This document shows, one piece after another, positions 37,032 to 49,189 of a DNA stretch of 64,000 nt. Origin of the DNA: Colius striatus (taxonomy: Eukaryota > Chordata > Aves > Coliiformes > Coliidae); contig NC_084768.1 in NCBI RefSeq assembly GCF_028858725.1, positions 4,013,853 through 4,077,852 on the forward strand, read 5' to 3'. The position numbers were made by a program, and so were the translations under genes. The notes below the pieces were generated by a model. That model ran no database searches and was not told the DNA's origin. It was given only the letters and a program-made list of their open reading frames with translations. Each line of letters opens with the position of its first letter. Position 1 is the first letter of the stretch.

Positions 37032-37228
37032 GATGGGCCCCCGTCGGCGGGATCCTCCTCCGATGCTGCCGGGCCCCCCGCGCCCTGCTCGCTGCCGCAC
37101 AAGATGGCCGGCGCCGAAGAGACCCCGCTTCTCTTCCGGCGCCGGGCACATCCGGGCACCTCACCCCGCGCGGGGCACGACGGGAGCCGCAGGCGGCCCG
37201 CGCCCGCCGCCGCCCGAGCGCCCGCCGC

Positions 37229-37247
37229 ACTACAGCTCCCGGCATGC
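37229..37247 (+). promoter_or_regulatory. ZNF143/THAP11 (SBS/M4-type) motif
   Basis: ACTACAGCTCCCGGCATGC matches the known ACTACAATTCCCAGAATGC-type element bound by ZNF143 and THAP11/HCF-1 at many CpG-island promoters. It sits about 200 bp upstream of the SERBP1 start codon. Confidence 0.75.
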
Positions 37248-37794
37248 CCCGCGCGGAGCGGGCGGCGCGCGCTTCCCGCCGCCATCGCGGCCCGGGCGGG
37301 GCCGGAGGCTCCCGCGGCGCCCCCGCGGGCCTCGGCGGCAGCGGGCCGGCAGCGCGGGGCTGCGCGGAGCCCTGCCACGGCTTCGCCGCCGGGGGCGACA
37401 CGGGGACCGACGCCGTGAGCGGCCGAGGCCGTGCGCGCCGCCGCCATCGGCCCCGCCGCCCGCCCGCGGGCCCGGGCCGCGCGCCTCGGCAGGCATCGGC
37501 GTGTGGCGGCTGCGGTCGGTACCGAACCCCGCCGTCACGGTGCGGCCGGGCACCGGCCCCTGCACGGAGCTGGGCCAAGGGTCACACGGCGCAGCCTGCC
37601 TGCCGCGAAGTGGCAGCCGTGTAATCAGAGCTGCTGCTCCCCCGCTGAGAGCGGGACCCGCTGCCTCCCGAATGCCGGCCCTGCTTGCGCTGTGCGGCGG
37701 GCGTGCATGTGCCGCCAGCGGGTAACGCACGCTGCCTCCTGCACCGCCTGCCTGCCTGCCGGGAAGCTCTCAGCAGCCTGGGGCAGCCTTAGAG

Positions 37795-38812
37795 GAGCCT
37801 GCACGGTCTGTCCCGTGCCACACGGTGCTGGAGCCTGCAGGGTCTGTCCCGTGCCACACTCAGTGCTGCAGCCTGCAGGGTCTGTCCCGTGCCACACGGT
37901 GCTGGAGCCTGGAACAGCCTTAGAGGAGCCTGCACAGTCTGCCCCATGACACAGTGCTGGAGCCTGCAGGGTCTGTCCCGTGCCACACAGTGCTGGAGCC
38001 TGCAGGGTCTGTCCCATGCCACATAGTGCTGGAGCCTGCAGGGTCTGTCCCGTGCCACACTCACTGCTGGAGCCTGCAGGGTCTGTCCCATGCCACATAG
38101 TGCTGGAGCCTGCAGGGTCTGTCCCGTGCCACACTCACTGCTGGAGCCTGCAGGGTCTGTCCCATGCCACTCAGTGCTGGAGCCTGCAGGGTCTGTCCCG
38201 TGCCACACGGTGCTGGAGCCTGCAGGGTCTGTCCCGTGCCACACGGCGCTGCAGCCTGCAGGGTCTGTCCCATGACACTCAGTGCTGGAGCCTGCAAGGT
38301 CTGTCCCGTGCCACACTCAGTGCTGGAGCCTGCAGGGTCTGTCCCGTGACACTCAGTGCTGGAGCCTGCAGGGTCTGTCCCGTGCCACACTCAGTGCTGG
38401 AGCCTGCAGGGTCTGTCCCGTGCCACACTCAGTGCTGGAGCCTGCAGGGTCTGTCCCGTGACACTCAGTGCTGGAGCCTGCACGGCCTGTCCCGTGCCAC
38501 ACTCAGTGCTGGAGCCTGCAGGGTCTGTCCCATGACACTCAGTGCTGGAGCCTGCAGGGTCTGTCCCGTGCCACACTCAGTGCTGGAGCCTGCAGGGTCT
38601 GTCCCATGCCACACGGTGCTGGAGCCTGCAGGGTCTGTCCCGTGCCACACGGTGCTGGAGCCTGCAGGGTCTGTCCCGTGCCACACTCAGTGCTGCAGCC
38701 TGCAGGGTCTGTCCCATGACACTCAGTGCTGGAGCCTGCAGGGTCTGTCCCGTGCCACACTCAGTGCTGCAGCCTGCAAGGTCTGTCCTCTGCTACACTC
38801 GGTGCTGGACCC
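37795..38812 (+). repeat. GC-rich minisatellite, about 27 copies of a 36/38-bp unit
   Basis: Units begin GTGCTGGAGCCTGCAGGGTC, continue TGTCCCGTGCCACAC, and differ mainly in a CGTGCC/CATGCC/CATGAC/CGTGAC block and a CG versus TCA ending, giving 36- or 38-bp periods. I count 27 copies of the CTGTCCC core or its variants. The left-flank text CAGCCTTAGAGGAGCCTGCA reappears near 37915, so flank was captured into the array. It starts about 0.75 kb upstream of the SERBP1 start codon. The long open frames here are repeat artefacts. Confidence 0.97.
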
Positions 38813-39832
38813 ACACTTGGACTCAGCACAGGCTTAAGAAGAAACACCCCGAGTGCCGCAGGGTGAGGGTTAGAAAGATGACAGTGCCAAAGGTGTTCCC
38901 CTGGAAAGCAAAATCTCTGACAGTGGTGAAGATGACGGACACACGTGCTTGAAGCAGCCCTGGTGTGGACACCTTCCCTCCCTGCAGAGATGGAGCCAGC
39001 ACAGGGACACGGTGCTCTGCTGACGGTACAGAGTGGTTTTCACTCCAGACCCGTGCCTCCAACACTTCTCGTGAGCACTAAATTGCCATTTGCAGCGTGA
39101 CACTGAGATAAACGTGCGTGTCACTGGAGGCAACTTCAGCACAGGCAGCGATAAAGATCTGCTGCTGTAACCAATGAAAGTTACTGTTTGAAACCCTGGC
39201 AGATTTACCTTCGCCTTGGATGCGTCATAAACTTTCCTTCTGCCATTAACATTTATACTCATCTAATTAGCAGATACGCACACTCAGAAGACAATATCCA
39301 GTGAAGATGGTAAATATTTGCAGTATTAATTAGTCTTTATAGTTCTAGTTACAGCCAGTGGGAATTACATGAGGAGATTAAAACATTTCAGTGTTGCAAT
39401 TGGGCATATCCTTCTAAAACACACCTATCCCGTGGTCACAGGTTCCAGCTCTAAATACATTGATGGAACCTTGTGGTCCCTGTTAGGATCATTCACTTTA
39501 TCCTCAGCAAGGGGAACGTGTCTAATATCTGCCTGGCTGAGTCTGAGAATTTAGCCCACTTTAAATCCTTGCTTTGGGAATCAGTTTCATTTGCTCTCTT
39601 CTTCAGTGTGCCCAGAAAGTGGGGACTCCACAAACCGACTCATGTGGAAGGGTCAGTCCACGGTTTAATTTCCTCTGGATTAGCTGAAAAATATTCAGGT
39701 TATTATTTCTTGTTCTTCAGAGTTCCCTGCAGAACCTCAGCCACCTTTCTTCTGGCTGCAGGAGCCCCCAGGAGGAAGCCCCTCCTGCACTACCTCTGAT
39801 ACAGTGAAGGGAATGTGAGTCGTTTCTTCTGT

Positions 39833-40096
39833 AGCACCCAGTGCCAGGACAAGGGGTAACCGGCATGGGCTGGAACACAGGCAGTGCTCCTGGCACAGGA
39901 GGAGAAGCTCCTTTGGTGCTGAGGTGAGGGAGCTCTGGCCCAGGATGCCCAGGGAGGGTGTGGAGGGTCCTGCTCAGGAGGTTTCCAACCCCACCTGGAC
40001 ACATTCCTGTGCCCCCTGAGCAAGGGGAACCTGCTTTAGCAGGGGCTGGGGCTGGGTGAGCTCTGCAGGGCCATTCTAAGCCCACCACTCTGTGAA
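39833..40096 (+). mobile_element. Truncated CR1 LINE 3' end
   Basis: Has GTGCCAGGACAAGGGGTAAC, GGTTTCCAACCCCACCTGGA and AACCTGCTTTAGCAGGGGCT, closing CCCACCACTCTGTGA. + orientation, 5' truncated. Confidence 0.92.
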
Positions 40097-41518
40097 GCAC
40101 GGCACTGCTCACTGAGAAGCTGCCCTGCTATCAGGACACGGTTATCTAATCACCCTCAGTGATAGCCTCAGCGCTCAAAAGATCTTCTCAAGCAAAGTTT
40201 TTGCCTTTGGGATGAATCAAATGTCACCAAGCAACATGTTGTTAAAACTCTCTGTGTTTACATGGCCGATGTTTTCAGGAAAAGCCTTGAACCCATTTGA
40301 GCCTCCCCCCTGCCAGGACTGCATTGCATCACATTCATTTTAGGAACAAAATAGGGATGTTTCTCACTTGGAGCACTGCTGGCTGGATGGTATTTGCTCA
40401 CAGAAATGGACTTCTCAGTTGCCTGTCTTTGAGGCTTGGGACTTTTTTGCTCAAAGGGAAGTCAGAGCATCTCTCTTCAGATGCTTTTGTAAGGATTGTG
40501 CACATTCATCCTCCCAGAGGCACCCTGTAAACTGACTTATATTCCTTATCCCCACGTGGGGTGGCTGAGGCTGTCAGCTTTGCCCCTGTGTCACTGCCTT
40601 AGGAAGCTCAGCTGAAACATGTCTTCCAGGGGCATCGTGTTTGTGGGCAGAGCCACGGGTAGGAAGGACCAGCGAAAGAAGTGCTCAGCAAAGAATACAC
40701 CTTTCACAGATTGGTTTGGGCAGAGGAGAGAGGCTGCTGGGTGACCTCTGGTGCAGTGGAGATCACTGGCTGAGGGGAGGGCAGATGGCAAGGTCTGAGG
40801 CTGTTCTTCTCTCCGAATGCCAGCAGAAATTCCTTCCAGAGAAACATTCATGTGTGCTCAGCGATGCTGGGCTGCAGTTGATCCTGAAGGTCTGAACCAC
40901 AGACCGCCACTGCCTGGGGATTAAATAGCCGAGGACTATTAACTCAGCACTTCTGCTCCTAATCAAGGACGTAACTTTTATAGTACAGCTTCCAAATCAC
41001 TGAAACTCTCTGCATTGGTCTCGGGACAGTCATCTCGTTAGCACTGCCTGCTGATGCAGTCATTAAACACCAGGCAGGCAGCATGGGGGTAATTCAGACA
41101 CGCACAGAAGGCTTCCAGGAGCTGGTGTGGCAGACGGGGCCTGCAGACACAGTGCTCCTCCTCAGCAGAGGCTTGTCTTATCTTTCCACGCTGGAGTAAG
41201 CCAAACATTTTCACTCCTCGAAGCAGAGGGTTGCTGGTGCTATTTTTGGCTGAGAGGTGCAACGTTCCTTGGCCAAAGGCAGCCTGGAGATAACCCCGGG
41301 AAGAGCCGCTCCTGCTGTCCAAAAGAGGCGCGAGGCTCTGCGACACGCCTCGCTCTCCTGCACGCTCTGCCAGCAGCTGCCAGCCCGCTTGTTAGACAAG
41401 AGTGGGACATGCAGCAAGCTGAAGGCAGAGGGAGAAGGGCTCCTGTGGGTCCTCGCTCTCTTCACAAACATTCCCTCATTTTTCACTGAGGAACCTTTAT
41501 AAACGTGTCTTGCCATTT

Positions 41519-41633
41519 CAAAACCCGCCTGGACTCGTTCCTGAGTGACCTGATGTGGGCAGACCCGCTTGAGCAGGGGGTTGGATGGGATTATCTTTAG
41601 AGATCCCTTCCAGCCCCCCGATTCTGTGATCCT
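41519..41633 (+). mobile_element. Short CR1 3' end
   Basis: CGCCTGGACTCGTTCCTGAG, then GGTTGGATGGGATTATCTTT and CCTTCCAGCCCCCCGATTCT ending in TGTGAT. Only the last 115 bp or so remain. Confidence 0.9.
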
Positions 41634-43919
41634 GGCATGATTCTGCAGATGCATGTCTCACTTTGCTGCCTGGATGTACAATCTACAGACAAGGAGGAGG
41701 TTGCTCGGGGGTTTTTGAGATGGATCTTTTCCTAGGCCATACAAAACACAGTGATTTCGTGTTCTGAAAAGATTCTGTTTGCTTCTGACTGCAGTCAAGT
41801 GTGGCCACGGCTCCTGAGCAGCACGAAAAGCGCCAGGTACCACACAGCCAGCGTGTGCCACACAGAAGCCAGGCAGCTTCCCATTCTGTTTCTCCTGGCA
41901 ATCATTGGCATTGGATGTGCCATTTGCTGAATGAAGATCCCGACAGCCCAAACCGAGATGCTCTGGAGCCATCACACGGCTGCAGCAGCAGCAGCAGCGC
42001 AGCGGGGTGAGATGTGGCACACGATCCAATCCTGGCGCTGGTCACAAGCAAAGCTGCTCTGTGCTGGGGAGCCCGAAGCAGCAGCCAGTCGGTGGCAGAC
42101 GCAGGCAGAGTGCCTGGAACTGTAACTTTTGCAAACACTTTGCATCACGTTGCATTAGTGATAGAACGAGGTTCCTTTTGCATTACTGACACAAGGATGA
42201 GTACATGGTGTTAGCCCAGCAGCACCTCGCGCTCGCCGGAGCGGGCTCATCGCAGCCACACAGCGGGAAGCAGAACACACAGCACTTGCTATAGAGCTGT
42301 TTGCCTCAGTGCATCCACGGATCCCTCCTGAGAAGCCCCAGAACTCAGGTGCTGTGTGCAGCAGGACAGCAGCAATGACCACAGAAGCCGGGCAGAGCTC
42401 CCAGAGCGATACACAACGTGCAGCAGGCGGCTTTGCCCTCCCACGCGTCCCGCTCCTCTCGGCACAGCAGCAGGTGTTTCATTGCACAGCAGAAACCCTG
42501 GCAGTTTGGTTATGAGGAGAGCTGTAAACATGTGAGCAACAGCAGAGCTTCTGCATGAAATACATGCATGGAAAAATAAAGCAGCCTGGTCCTGCTCTTT
42601 GCATGCAAACATGCAGCAGGCAAGCAAAGCAAATCACACAGACACTGCTTGCAAATCCAGCCGGGCTGATGGAGCCCTGCCTGGCCTTTCTTCCCTCAAA
42701 CCCTAAACAACCTGACAAGCAAGTGTTCCTCCTGAACAGCAGGCAGGGAAACGTTATTTTTAGCCAGAAAACCAGCACTATGAAGCCGGTCAGGCACATC
42801 AAACACTGCTTTTATCACCTGTCTGGGGCTTACTTCTATGAGCTCTCCTCTCCTCACCCCCTCCCCGGTGCTCCTGTGCTGTGGAAGGGGGGTCCAGGAG
42901 GGGCTGGGCTCTGTGGCTGCTGCCATCCAGCAGCTCCTTGGGACCGAGTGCTGAGGAGAGGGGGCTTTGTTGAAAGCCACCTGAAGAGATGTAGAAGGAA
43001 AAGAGGAGAAAAACCTGCTTTCCCCTTGCTAAAAGGCTCAGCAGGGCACAGGGCCGCTGGGGTCTGGGCACTGCAGGCCTGAGGGCTGCCCCTGCTCCCC
43101 AGCACCCCTCACCAGCACGGGCTGAGTAACGCAGCTGGCAACGCTGCCCTGAGCAGCTCAGCCCAGGCAGGCAGCGGGCACCCTGCTCGGCTCACTGCTG
43201 CCGGGCAACGAGCCCTCCCTCCCAGGCATCCCTGTGCTCGCTGCAGCCCTCCCCGGGCCCCTCCAGCTGCCACGGCCAGCACCCACAAACAGCTCTTCTC
43301 AAGGTTACTACTGAGGGAAATTAGAGGGGGAAACAACGAAGGTGCCTCAGTGAAACGGCCAACAGCCGTGAGCAGCAGCACTGGGAAAACCGGGACGTGC
43401 CGAAGTGAAACCTGCCGGGCCAGCTGGTAACTGTCTGGGCAGAAAACTGCTCCTCCCCTTTCGCTAAAGCCGTCTGCTGCTTCCCCAGCTCTGCGTGCTG
43501 CAGCCTCCCACACGCGGCCGGCGCAGCCGCTGCACCGCACACCCACGGGGCTGCGCCGCACACCCACGGGGCTGCACCGCAGCTGCAGCGGGGCCCCGGT
43601 ACGTGGGAGAGCGCACAGACGCCGCTTCTTCCCCCGCTGTGCTCTTTTCCCTGAGGCTGGGAAGGGCTCACGCTGCAGCCCCGCGGGCGGCAGGAAGGGG
43701 CACACGTTAAACTGCCATTGCAGCCCTGCAGGGGCAGCGCAGGGCTGCACCTTCCTGCGCTTCCCAGCTCCAGCGCTGGGACTTCCAGTTTGCTCCCTGC
43801 GTTCCCAGCTGCCTTCCGCGGGGCACCACAGCCCCTCGCAGGGGGCACTGACCCGCAGCCACAGGCTCTGCTGCTGGGGCTCAGGTGCTCGTGGTATTTC
43901 ATGCCAAAGCTCGGGGCCG

Positions 43920-44295
43920 TCTCCTGCCCTGCCTGCATCCCTGCCTGTGTCCCGCCTGCATCCCTGCCTGTGTCCTGCCTGCATCCCTGACAGTGCTTCT
44001 GCCTGCCTTTCTGCCTGTGTCTCTGCCTGCATTCCCTGCCTGTGTCCTGCCTGCATCCCTGCCTGCATCCCTGCCTGCCTTTCTGTGTCTCTGCCTGCAT
44101 CCCCTGCCTGTGTGCCTGCCTGCATCCCCTGCCTGTGTGCCTGCCTGCATCCTTGCCTGCATTTCTGCCTGCATCCCTGCCTGCATCCCTGACAGTGCTC
44201 CTGCCTGCCTTTCTGCCTGTGTCCCTGCCTGCATCCCCTGCCCGTGTGCCTGCCTGCATTTCTGCCTGCATCCCTGCCTGTGTCCTGCCTGGATG
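43920..44295 (+). repeat. Irregular CCTGCCTGCATC-type minisatellite
   Basis: About 370 bp built from CCTGCATCCCTGCCTGTGTC, CTGCCTTTCTGCCTGTGTC and related pieces, with mixed 12- to 24-bp periods. A pyrimidine-rich + strand makes long but meaningless open frames on both strands (MQAGTQAGDAGR-like on -). Confidence 0.95.
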
Positions 44296-47200
44296 TGTGG
44301 GCAGCTGGGGCAGGGCTGGGCCTTTAGGGGGTCAAACGTTCCAAAGTTACAGGCCCAGAGTCCCAAGTCCAAATCCAGAGCTGTGCAAATGGGAGGTGTC
44401 TTTGCAGCCAGCTGGCTCATTGCTCCTTATCCAGAAAAGACAGAGTCAAAATCTGGACCAGCACTGTCCGTGGGGCACTGGGAACCCACGAGGTACAACT
44501 GCTCATGCAGGCCAGGCAGACACTGCCAGCACCCAGCCCGACTCCCTGCCGAAAACCAGCCCGTCCTGTTTGCACACCTGGCTCCCAGCCGGCCGGGCTG
44601 CAGGGTGTGGAGGGCGGCCATGGCAGAGCTGGGCTGGGCTGCTGAACTGGCAGCTTCACCGGCTGTGAAGCAGGAGCAGGTGAGACCGCTCTGATCCACC
44701 CTGCAGCCTCTACCCCTCAGCCTCAGCCAACCCTGCTCCCTGCCAGCCCCTCAGCCGCCCCTTCCCCTCTGCTGGCAGGACACAGAGCAGAGCCCAGGGT
44801 TCAGCTGTTGCACAAATAAAAAGGGTTCTTCTGTTTTAAGGAGCACAACACAGGGCAGGGAATGAGCGTAGGTTTATTTTGGGCCATGGCCAAGGCAGAG
44901 CTAAGTTAGGGAAGGCACAGCTTCCCACCTGGCAGCTGCAGGGCAGCAAGGAGCAGGGCTGAGATCCATGAGCTGGCAGCTCGGGCAGGTTCCTGTCATG
45001 CCAGCAGACCTCCCCCCATCCCCACAGCAGTGTGGCACAGGGCTCATCTGTCCTGAAGCACAGGATGGGCCTTCCCAGGGCCCAGAGGAACCCCAGGCAC
45101 GTCCACCGCCTCCAGGCAATCGTGTAAGCACAATTACTTCTGGGCTGACACAGCTGCCTCACTCCTGGTTATGCTGAGAGTGCTGCAAATCCCAGCTCCC
45201 CAGAAGTCACCAACAGAACAGGTTGGAAGAGGCTCCATACCCTAAACTCAGCTCTCCCACACACCTTTAGGCAAAACAAGCGCCAGAAATGCCAGGGGGT
45301 GTTACCCAGCACTTCCCTGGGTGGCAGAAATACCCCCGTGAGGAAATACAACTCCCTGCAGCAGACAGGGAGAGGCAGAGCCATCCCTCTCCCTCAGCTG
45401 CCGGGTCAGCCCTCATGCACGGTGCTGCAGTGCTGATGCAGGGGGTTAGCGCAGCCGTGATTCACCCCTGCTGCTGCCTCCTCTCTCACCGGGGGCAAAA
45501 CCTCTGCAGAGGTGTTGGGGAGGCCGGGAACCAGTGAGGGGAATCTTCAACCCATTGCACAGGCTTGAGGCCAAGCGCAGGATGGTGGGGGAGCTCTGGG
45601 CAGACGGGGCTGCACAGGAGCAGCAGGTCCCGTGCAGCAAACCTCGCGCGTTCCCGAGTGCCTCCTTCACCAGCGTGATGTCAGGCTTGGGCAATTAGCC
45701 TCAGCCATTAATGCTGATGCTGTCAGTCACTAATGAGACATGTATTCCCAGAAGGTGAGCAGGGCACACGCTCTGAGTGTCTGGGTGCTGGCAGCGAGCC
45801 CCGGAGGACATTGGCTTCGGTCAGACCACGCGCGCTTGGCTGTCGCTGCTGCGGCAGCAGGCTCAGCCGGGCGAGGACGGACGAGAACAGCAACATCAAA
45901 CACACCGAAAGCAGGTCACGGAACTGCCTCTGCTGCAGCTGGGCAAGACAACTACTCATTAAGGTGATTACAGGCAAGGGAGCTGCCCCGGCTCCCTGCT
46001 AACAAGCAGCATGGGCTGCCAGACCTACACAGCCCAAAGAAGCCCCGGGGCTGTTGTTGCACCTCCAGCTCTGCTGGCAGCTCCACAGGCTTCCCCAGTG
46101 CTCCGGCTCATCCCAGTCCCCTGCCCTGCCAAGGGTCTCCCGACCCAACCGTCACTTCCCCTGGACACTGCAGGGGGCTGGACCTCAGCCTGGGCCGCTG
46201 GTGAGGCTGGTGAAGCACGGAGGTGGCTGCCCACAAGCCAAGTGCCAAGGGTCTGGTTCACCATCACACATGGTCGCTAAGGCATCGGCCCCAGAAATGC
46301 CAGAGGAGGATGTGCAGTAGCTCAGGATGTTTCTGAGAAATCCCGAGCACCCTCAGCTCCTGCCCAGGCCCTGCAGCCTTTGCCTGGCCACCCATCCCAC
46401 CCGCCTCCTGAGCTGTGGTCTCATGCCAACACATCAGATGGGGAAAAGGTGCTTGGCCTGCAGCCCAGGATGTGCAGCCAGACCCGGGCACCTCCCCAAG
46501 CTGTGGGTTTAACCTGGCAGGCTTTGCCTCCTTCCCTGGCCGTCCCAGCGCCAATGTCCCACTGCAGCCTGCAGCCAGCAGCCGGGCTTTGGTGAGGCAG
46601 GGCCATGGAGCCACTCTGCTCACCCTCCCCATCAGCCCTCCCCATGCAGCAGGGGCTTAGCTGCCCCCCGTCCCCGCTGAGCCCAGAGGCAGCCCCTTGC
46701 CACCAGCCCCTGCCTGTGACAACAGAGGGCAAACAGGCTTTGTGGCCGCTGTGGGCACACTGCACACACCAACTGCTGCCTTCAATGGCTCCAGGCACCA
46801 TGATGACAGAGCTGAAGAACAAAGTGTTATTAACATACTGCCTGCAACACGGGCAGCTCCGTGGGGACCGGCACCCGCTCGGTGCCAGGAGGCGCTGCCA
46901 GCCCTGCCAGGCTCGCCGCCGCCGCCTAGGCCAGCTCTGCTCCCCTCCTTAAGGCAGGGCTGCCTCCCACGAGGCTCCTCGCAGCCCTGCAACCCCTGCC
47001 AAAAGGAAACCCCCTTTTATTCAGGCTTCAGAGGAGACCTTTGGTTTGCAGCTCACCCTCTCTCCACAGTACAGACCCAAGGCCCCTGCCTATCTCCTGA
47101 GCAGCTCTCCAGAGCACCTCGTTCACCCCCGGGATGCCATCCTGCAGCTGCTCCCTCTCAACAGCTCCCCTGGCGTCCCTGCGTCCTGGCACCCAGATGG

Positions 47201-48605
47201 AAGACAGAAAGGGCCAGATTCCAAAAGTGATTTCCACTGAAAACAATAAGCCACCAGCCAAGGTGCCACCCTGAGGTCCCCCTGCCACAGCCCTGGGCTG
47301 CCTCAGGGGCAGAGACACAGCATTTCTTGGCTCCAGCCCCGGGGCCAACACTGCTGCAGCCCCTGGAAAGGCCTTGGCCCAAAGAGAATTGTGAAACCTC
47401 CCTATTTGCCCAGCTGCAGAGGAGGGAGCTGCACAGTGCAAACAGTAACAGAAACAGCTGTACTTGAGTGTCTGTGAGCAGGGTAATCATTACACAAATC
47501 ACTGCAGATTGGCCCCAGAATACAGTCTCCTGCCTGCAGACTGCTCCTGAGTACAAAAAGAGGCAAAAATCCTCAACTTAATTGAAAAGTGCTGGCAGCT
47601 CCCATGACACATGGAAATAAAACCAGCAGGGCTGGCTGCTGCTGCTGGGGACGGGCTCCTGTGAACAGCCCTGGCTCTCCCAGGGGCTGCAGGACGGGGC
47701 AGAGCTGCCAGACAGCCTGGGGACGAGGGACTCCTCCAGCAGCAGCATCCCCAGCAGCAATGTCTGAATTCTTAAGAGCATATGTTCTTAAAACAACTCT
47801 CACCTCCCTCATTAGAAAGTTATGCACATCTTTAAAATGTCACATTTTCTTTAAAACAAGTGACCTTTGTTACAAGCTTATGGACAAGGATTGTGCTGAA
47901 AGGTGCTGCTCCAGGCCTGCTGCCCCATCCCTGCCCTGGCTGCAGCGCTGGGTTTGCAGCCACGGCACCGCAGGGCTGGCTGCACTCGCCTTGCCCTGGC
48001 ACTGCCTCACCAGCTTTGGGCCATCAACGACTTTCTTACAGCCCCAGCTCCTGGCCTGAGGTGATGGCACGTGGATGGGCTGCCCCAGCCCCACGGTGCT
48101 GCTGCCAGGGGCACTCCCACTGTGCCCAAACACCCACCTAGCTGAGCCTCACTGTCAGTATTGCCAACGCTGCAACAGGCACACAGGAGGGCTCGCTGGT
48201 GGGAAATAAAGGAGTCCTAGGGCTCCCCAAATGCCAGCTGATAGAGTTCTGCAATGCCAGCGACACTCTGGCTCAGTTACTGAGTGCTGATTTGCTGCCA
48301 GTCTGCAGCTACCCCGTTTGCAAGCGCTCTGCAGTGATGCCTCCGTGGCAGCTGGGAGAGCCTCCTCCAAGCAATGCCCACTGCTCTCTGCGTGCTCATC
48401 GTTGCTCAGGAGCTTGGAAAGGATTTGTGTACTTGCTGGGCAGGGCCTGTGGGGACAGCCCTTGTGTCTGCCAGCACGTCTGCAGGCAGGGAGAGCAGCT
48501 CCTCACGCTCAGGAAGCAGGTGCCAAGGTGGCACCATGTGTCCCCATTGACATGGCTGCACTGTGGACGTGGGGAGCCCCCAGCCCTGCTCCTGCCCTAT
48601 AATAA
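44296..48605. other. Gene-free GC-rich stretch
   Basis: No conserved gene seen. Facing polyadenylation-type hexamers occur at 44815-44820 (+) and 44873-44878 (-), 53 bp apart. Otherwise no repeat family or RNA gene was recognised. Confidence 0.55.
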
Positions 48606-48925
48606 AATCACAGAATCACAGAGTGGTGGGGGCTGGAAGGGCCCTGCAGAGCTGCTCCAGCCCAAGCACTTGCTCAAACAGGTTCCTCTCGCTCAGGGAG
48701 CACAGGAACGTGTCCAGGTGGGGTTGGAAACCTCCTGAGAAGGAGCCTCCACACCCTCCCTGGGCAGCCTGGGCCAGGGCTCCCTCACCTCAGCACTAAA
48801 GGACTTGCTCCTTGTGTTGCAGTGGCACTGCCTGTGTTCCAGCTCATGCCTGTTACCCCTTGTCCTGGCACTGGGTGTCACAGAACAAAGACTGGCCCCA
48901 TCCTCCCATCACCCACCCTTGGGTT
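48606..48925 (-). mobile_element. Truncated CR1 LINE 3' end
   Basis: Starts AATCACAGAATCACAGAGTG, followed by AACGTGTCCAGGTGGGGTTG and TTACCCCTTGTCCTGGCACT. Reverse orientation, 5' truncated. Confidence 0.95.
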
Positions 48926-49145
48926 AATCGTGTTGGCCAGACGTCCGTGTGCCTCATCCCCCTCGCCCCGCAGCACGCTGCTGCTCTCGAGGCCACCCAG
49001 GAAGCCGCCCATCGCAGACGCCCCCGAGCACGTGTCGCTGCATATTTCGGCTCGTTTCCTCCCCTCTCATTCCCGCGGAACGGCTCTGGGCCGGGGCGGG
49101 CGGCCGGGACAACCGGGGCTGCGCCGGGGCCCGCGCTGCCCCGCA

Positions 49146-49166
49146 CGGCCGCCAGGGGGCGCGCTG
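49146..49166 (+). promoter_or_regulatory. Strong CTCF-like site
   Basis: GGCCGCCAGGGGGCGCGCTG contains CCAGGGGGCGC, the core of the vertebrate CTCF consensus (CCASYAGRKGGC). It lies in a small CpG-rich block (about 49070-49200) directly left of the minisatellite that starts near 49200. Confidence 0.75.
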
Positions 49167-49189
49167 CGCGGCTCGGGGACACGCGGGCA

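Larger units (their letters stand above)
38813..43919. other. Gene-free stretch with two CR1 fragments
   Basis: No protein or RNA gene recognised. It holds CR1 3' ends at 39833-40096 and 41519-41633 and a short CAG-rich run near 41980-42000. Part of 38.8-39.4 kb is AT-rich and unremarkable. Confidence 0.65.

Noticed and set aside
37795-38812. CRISPR-like array
   Set aside because: Repeats are contiguous with no unique spacers, in vertebrate nuclear DNA.
37625-38952. Repeat-protein-like open frames of 100-285 aa on both strands (AGACRVCPVPHS-type units)
   Set aside because: Products of the 36/38-bp array; frames switch wherever a 38-bp unit occurs and both strands are equally open.
43109-44694. 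Open frames of 170-340 aa with MQAGTQAGDAGR-like or CLPACIPACV-like repeats
   Set aside because: Explained by the CCTGCCTGCATC array plus GC-rich flank; no similarity to a known family.
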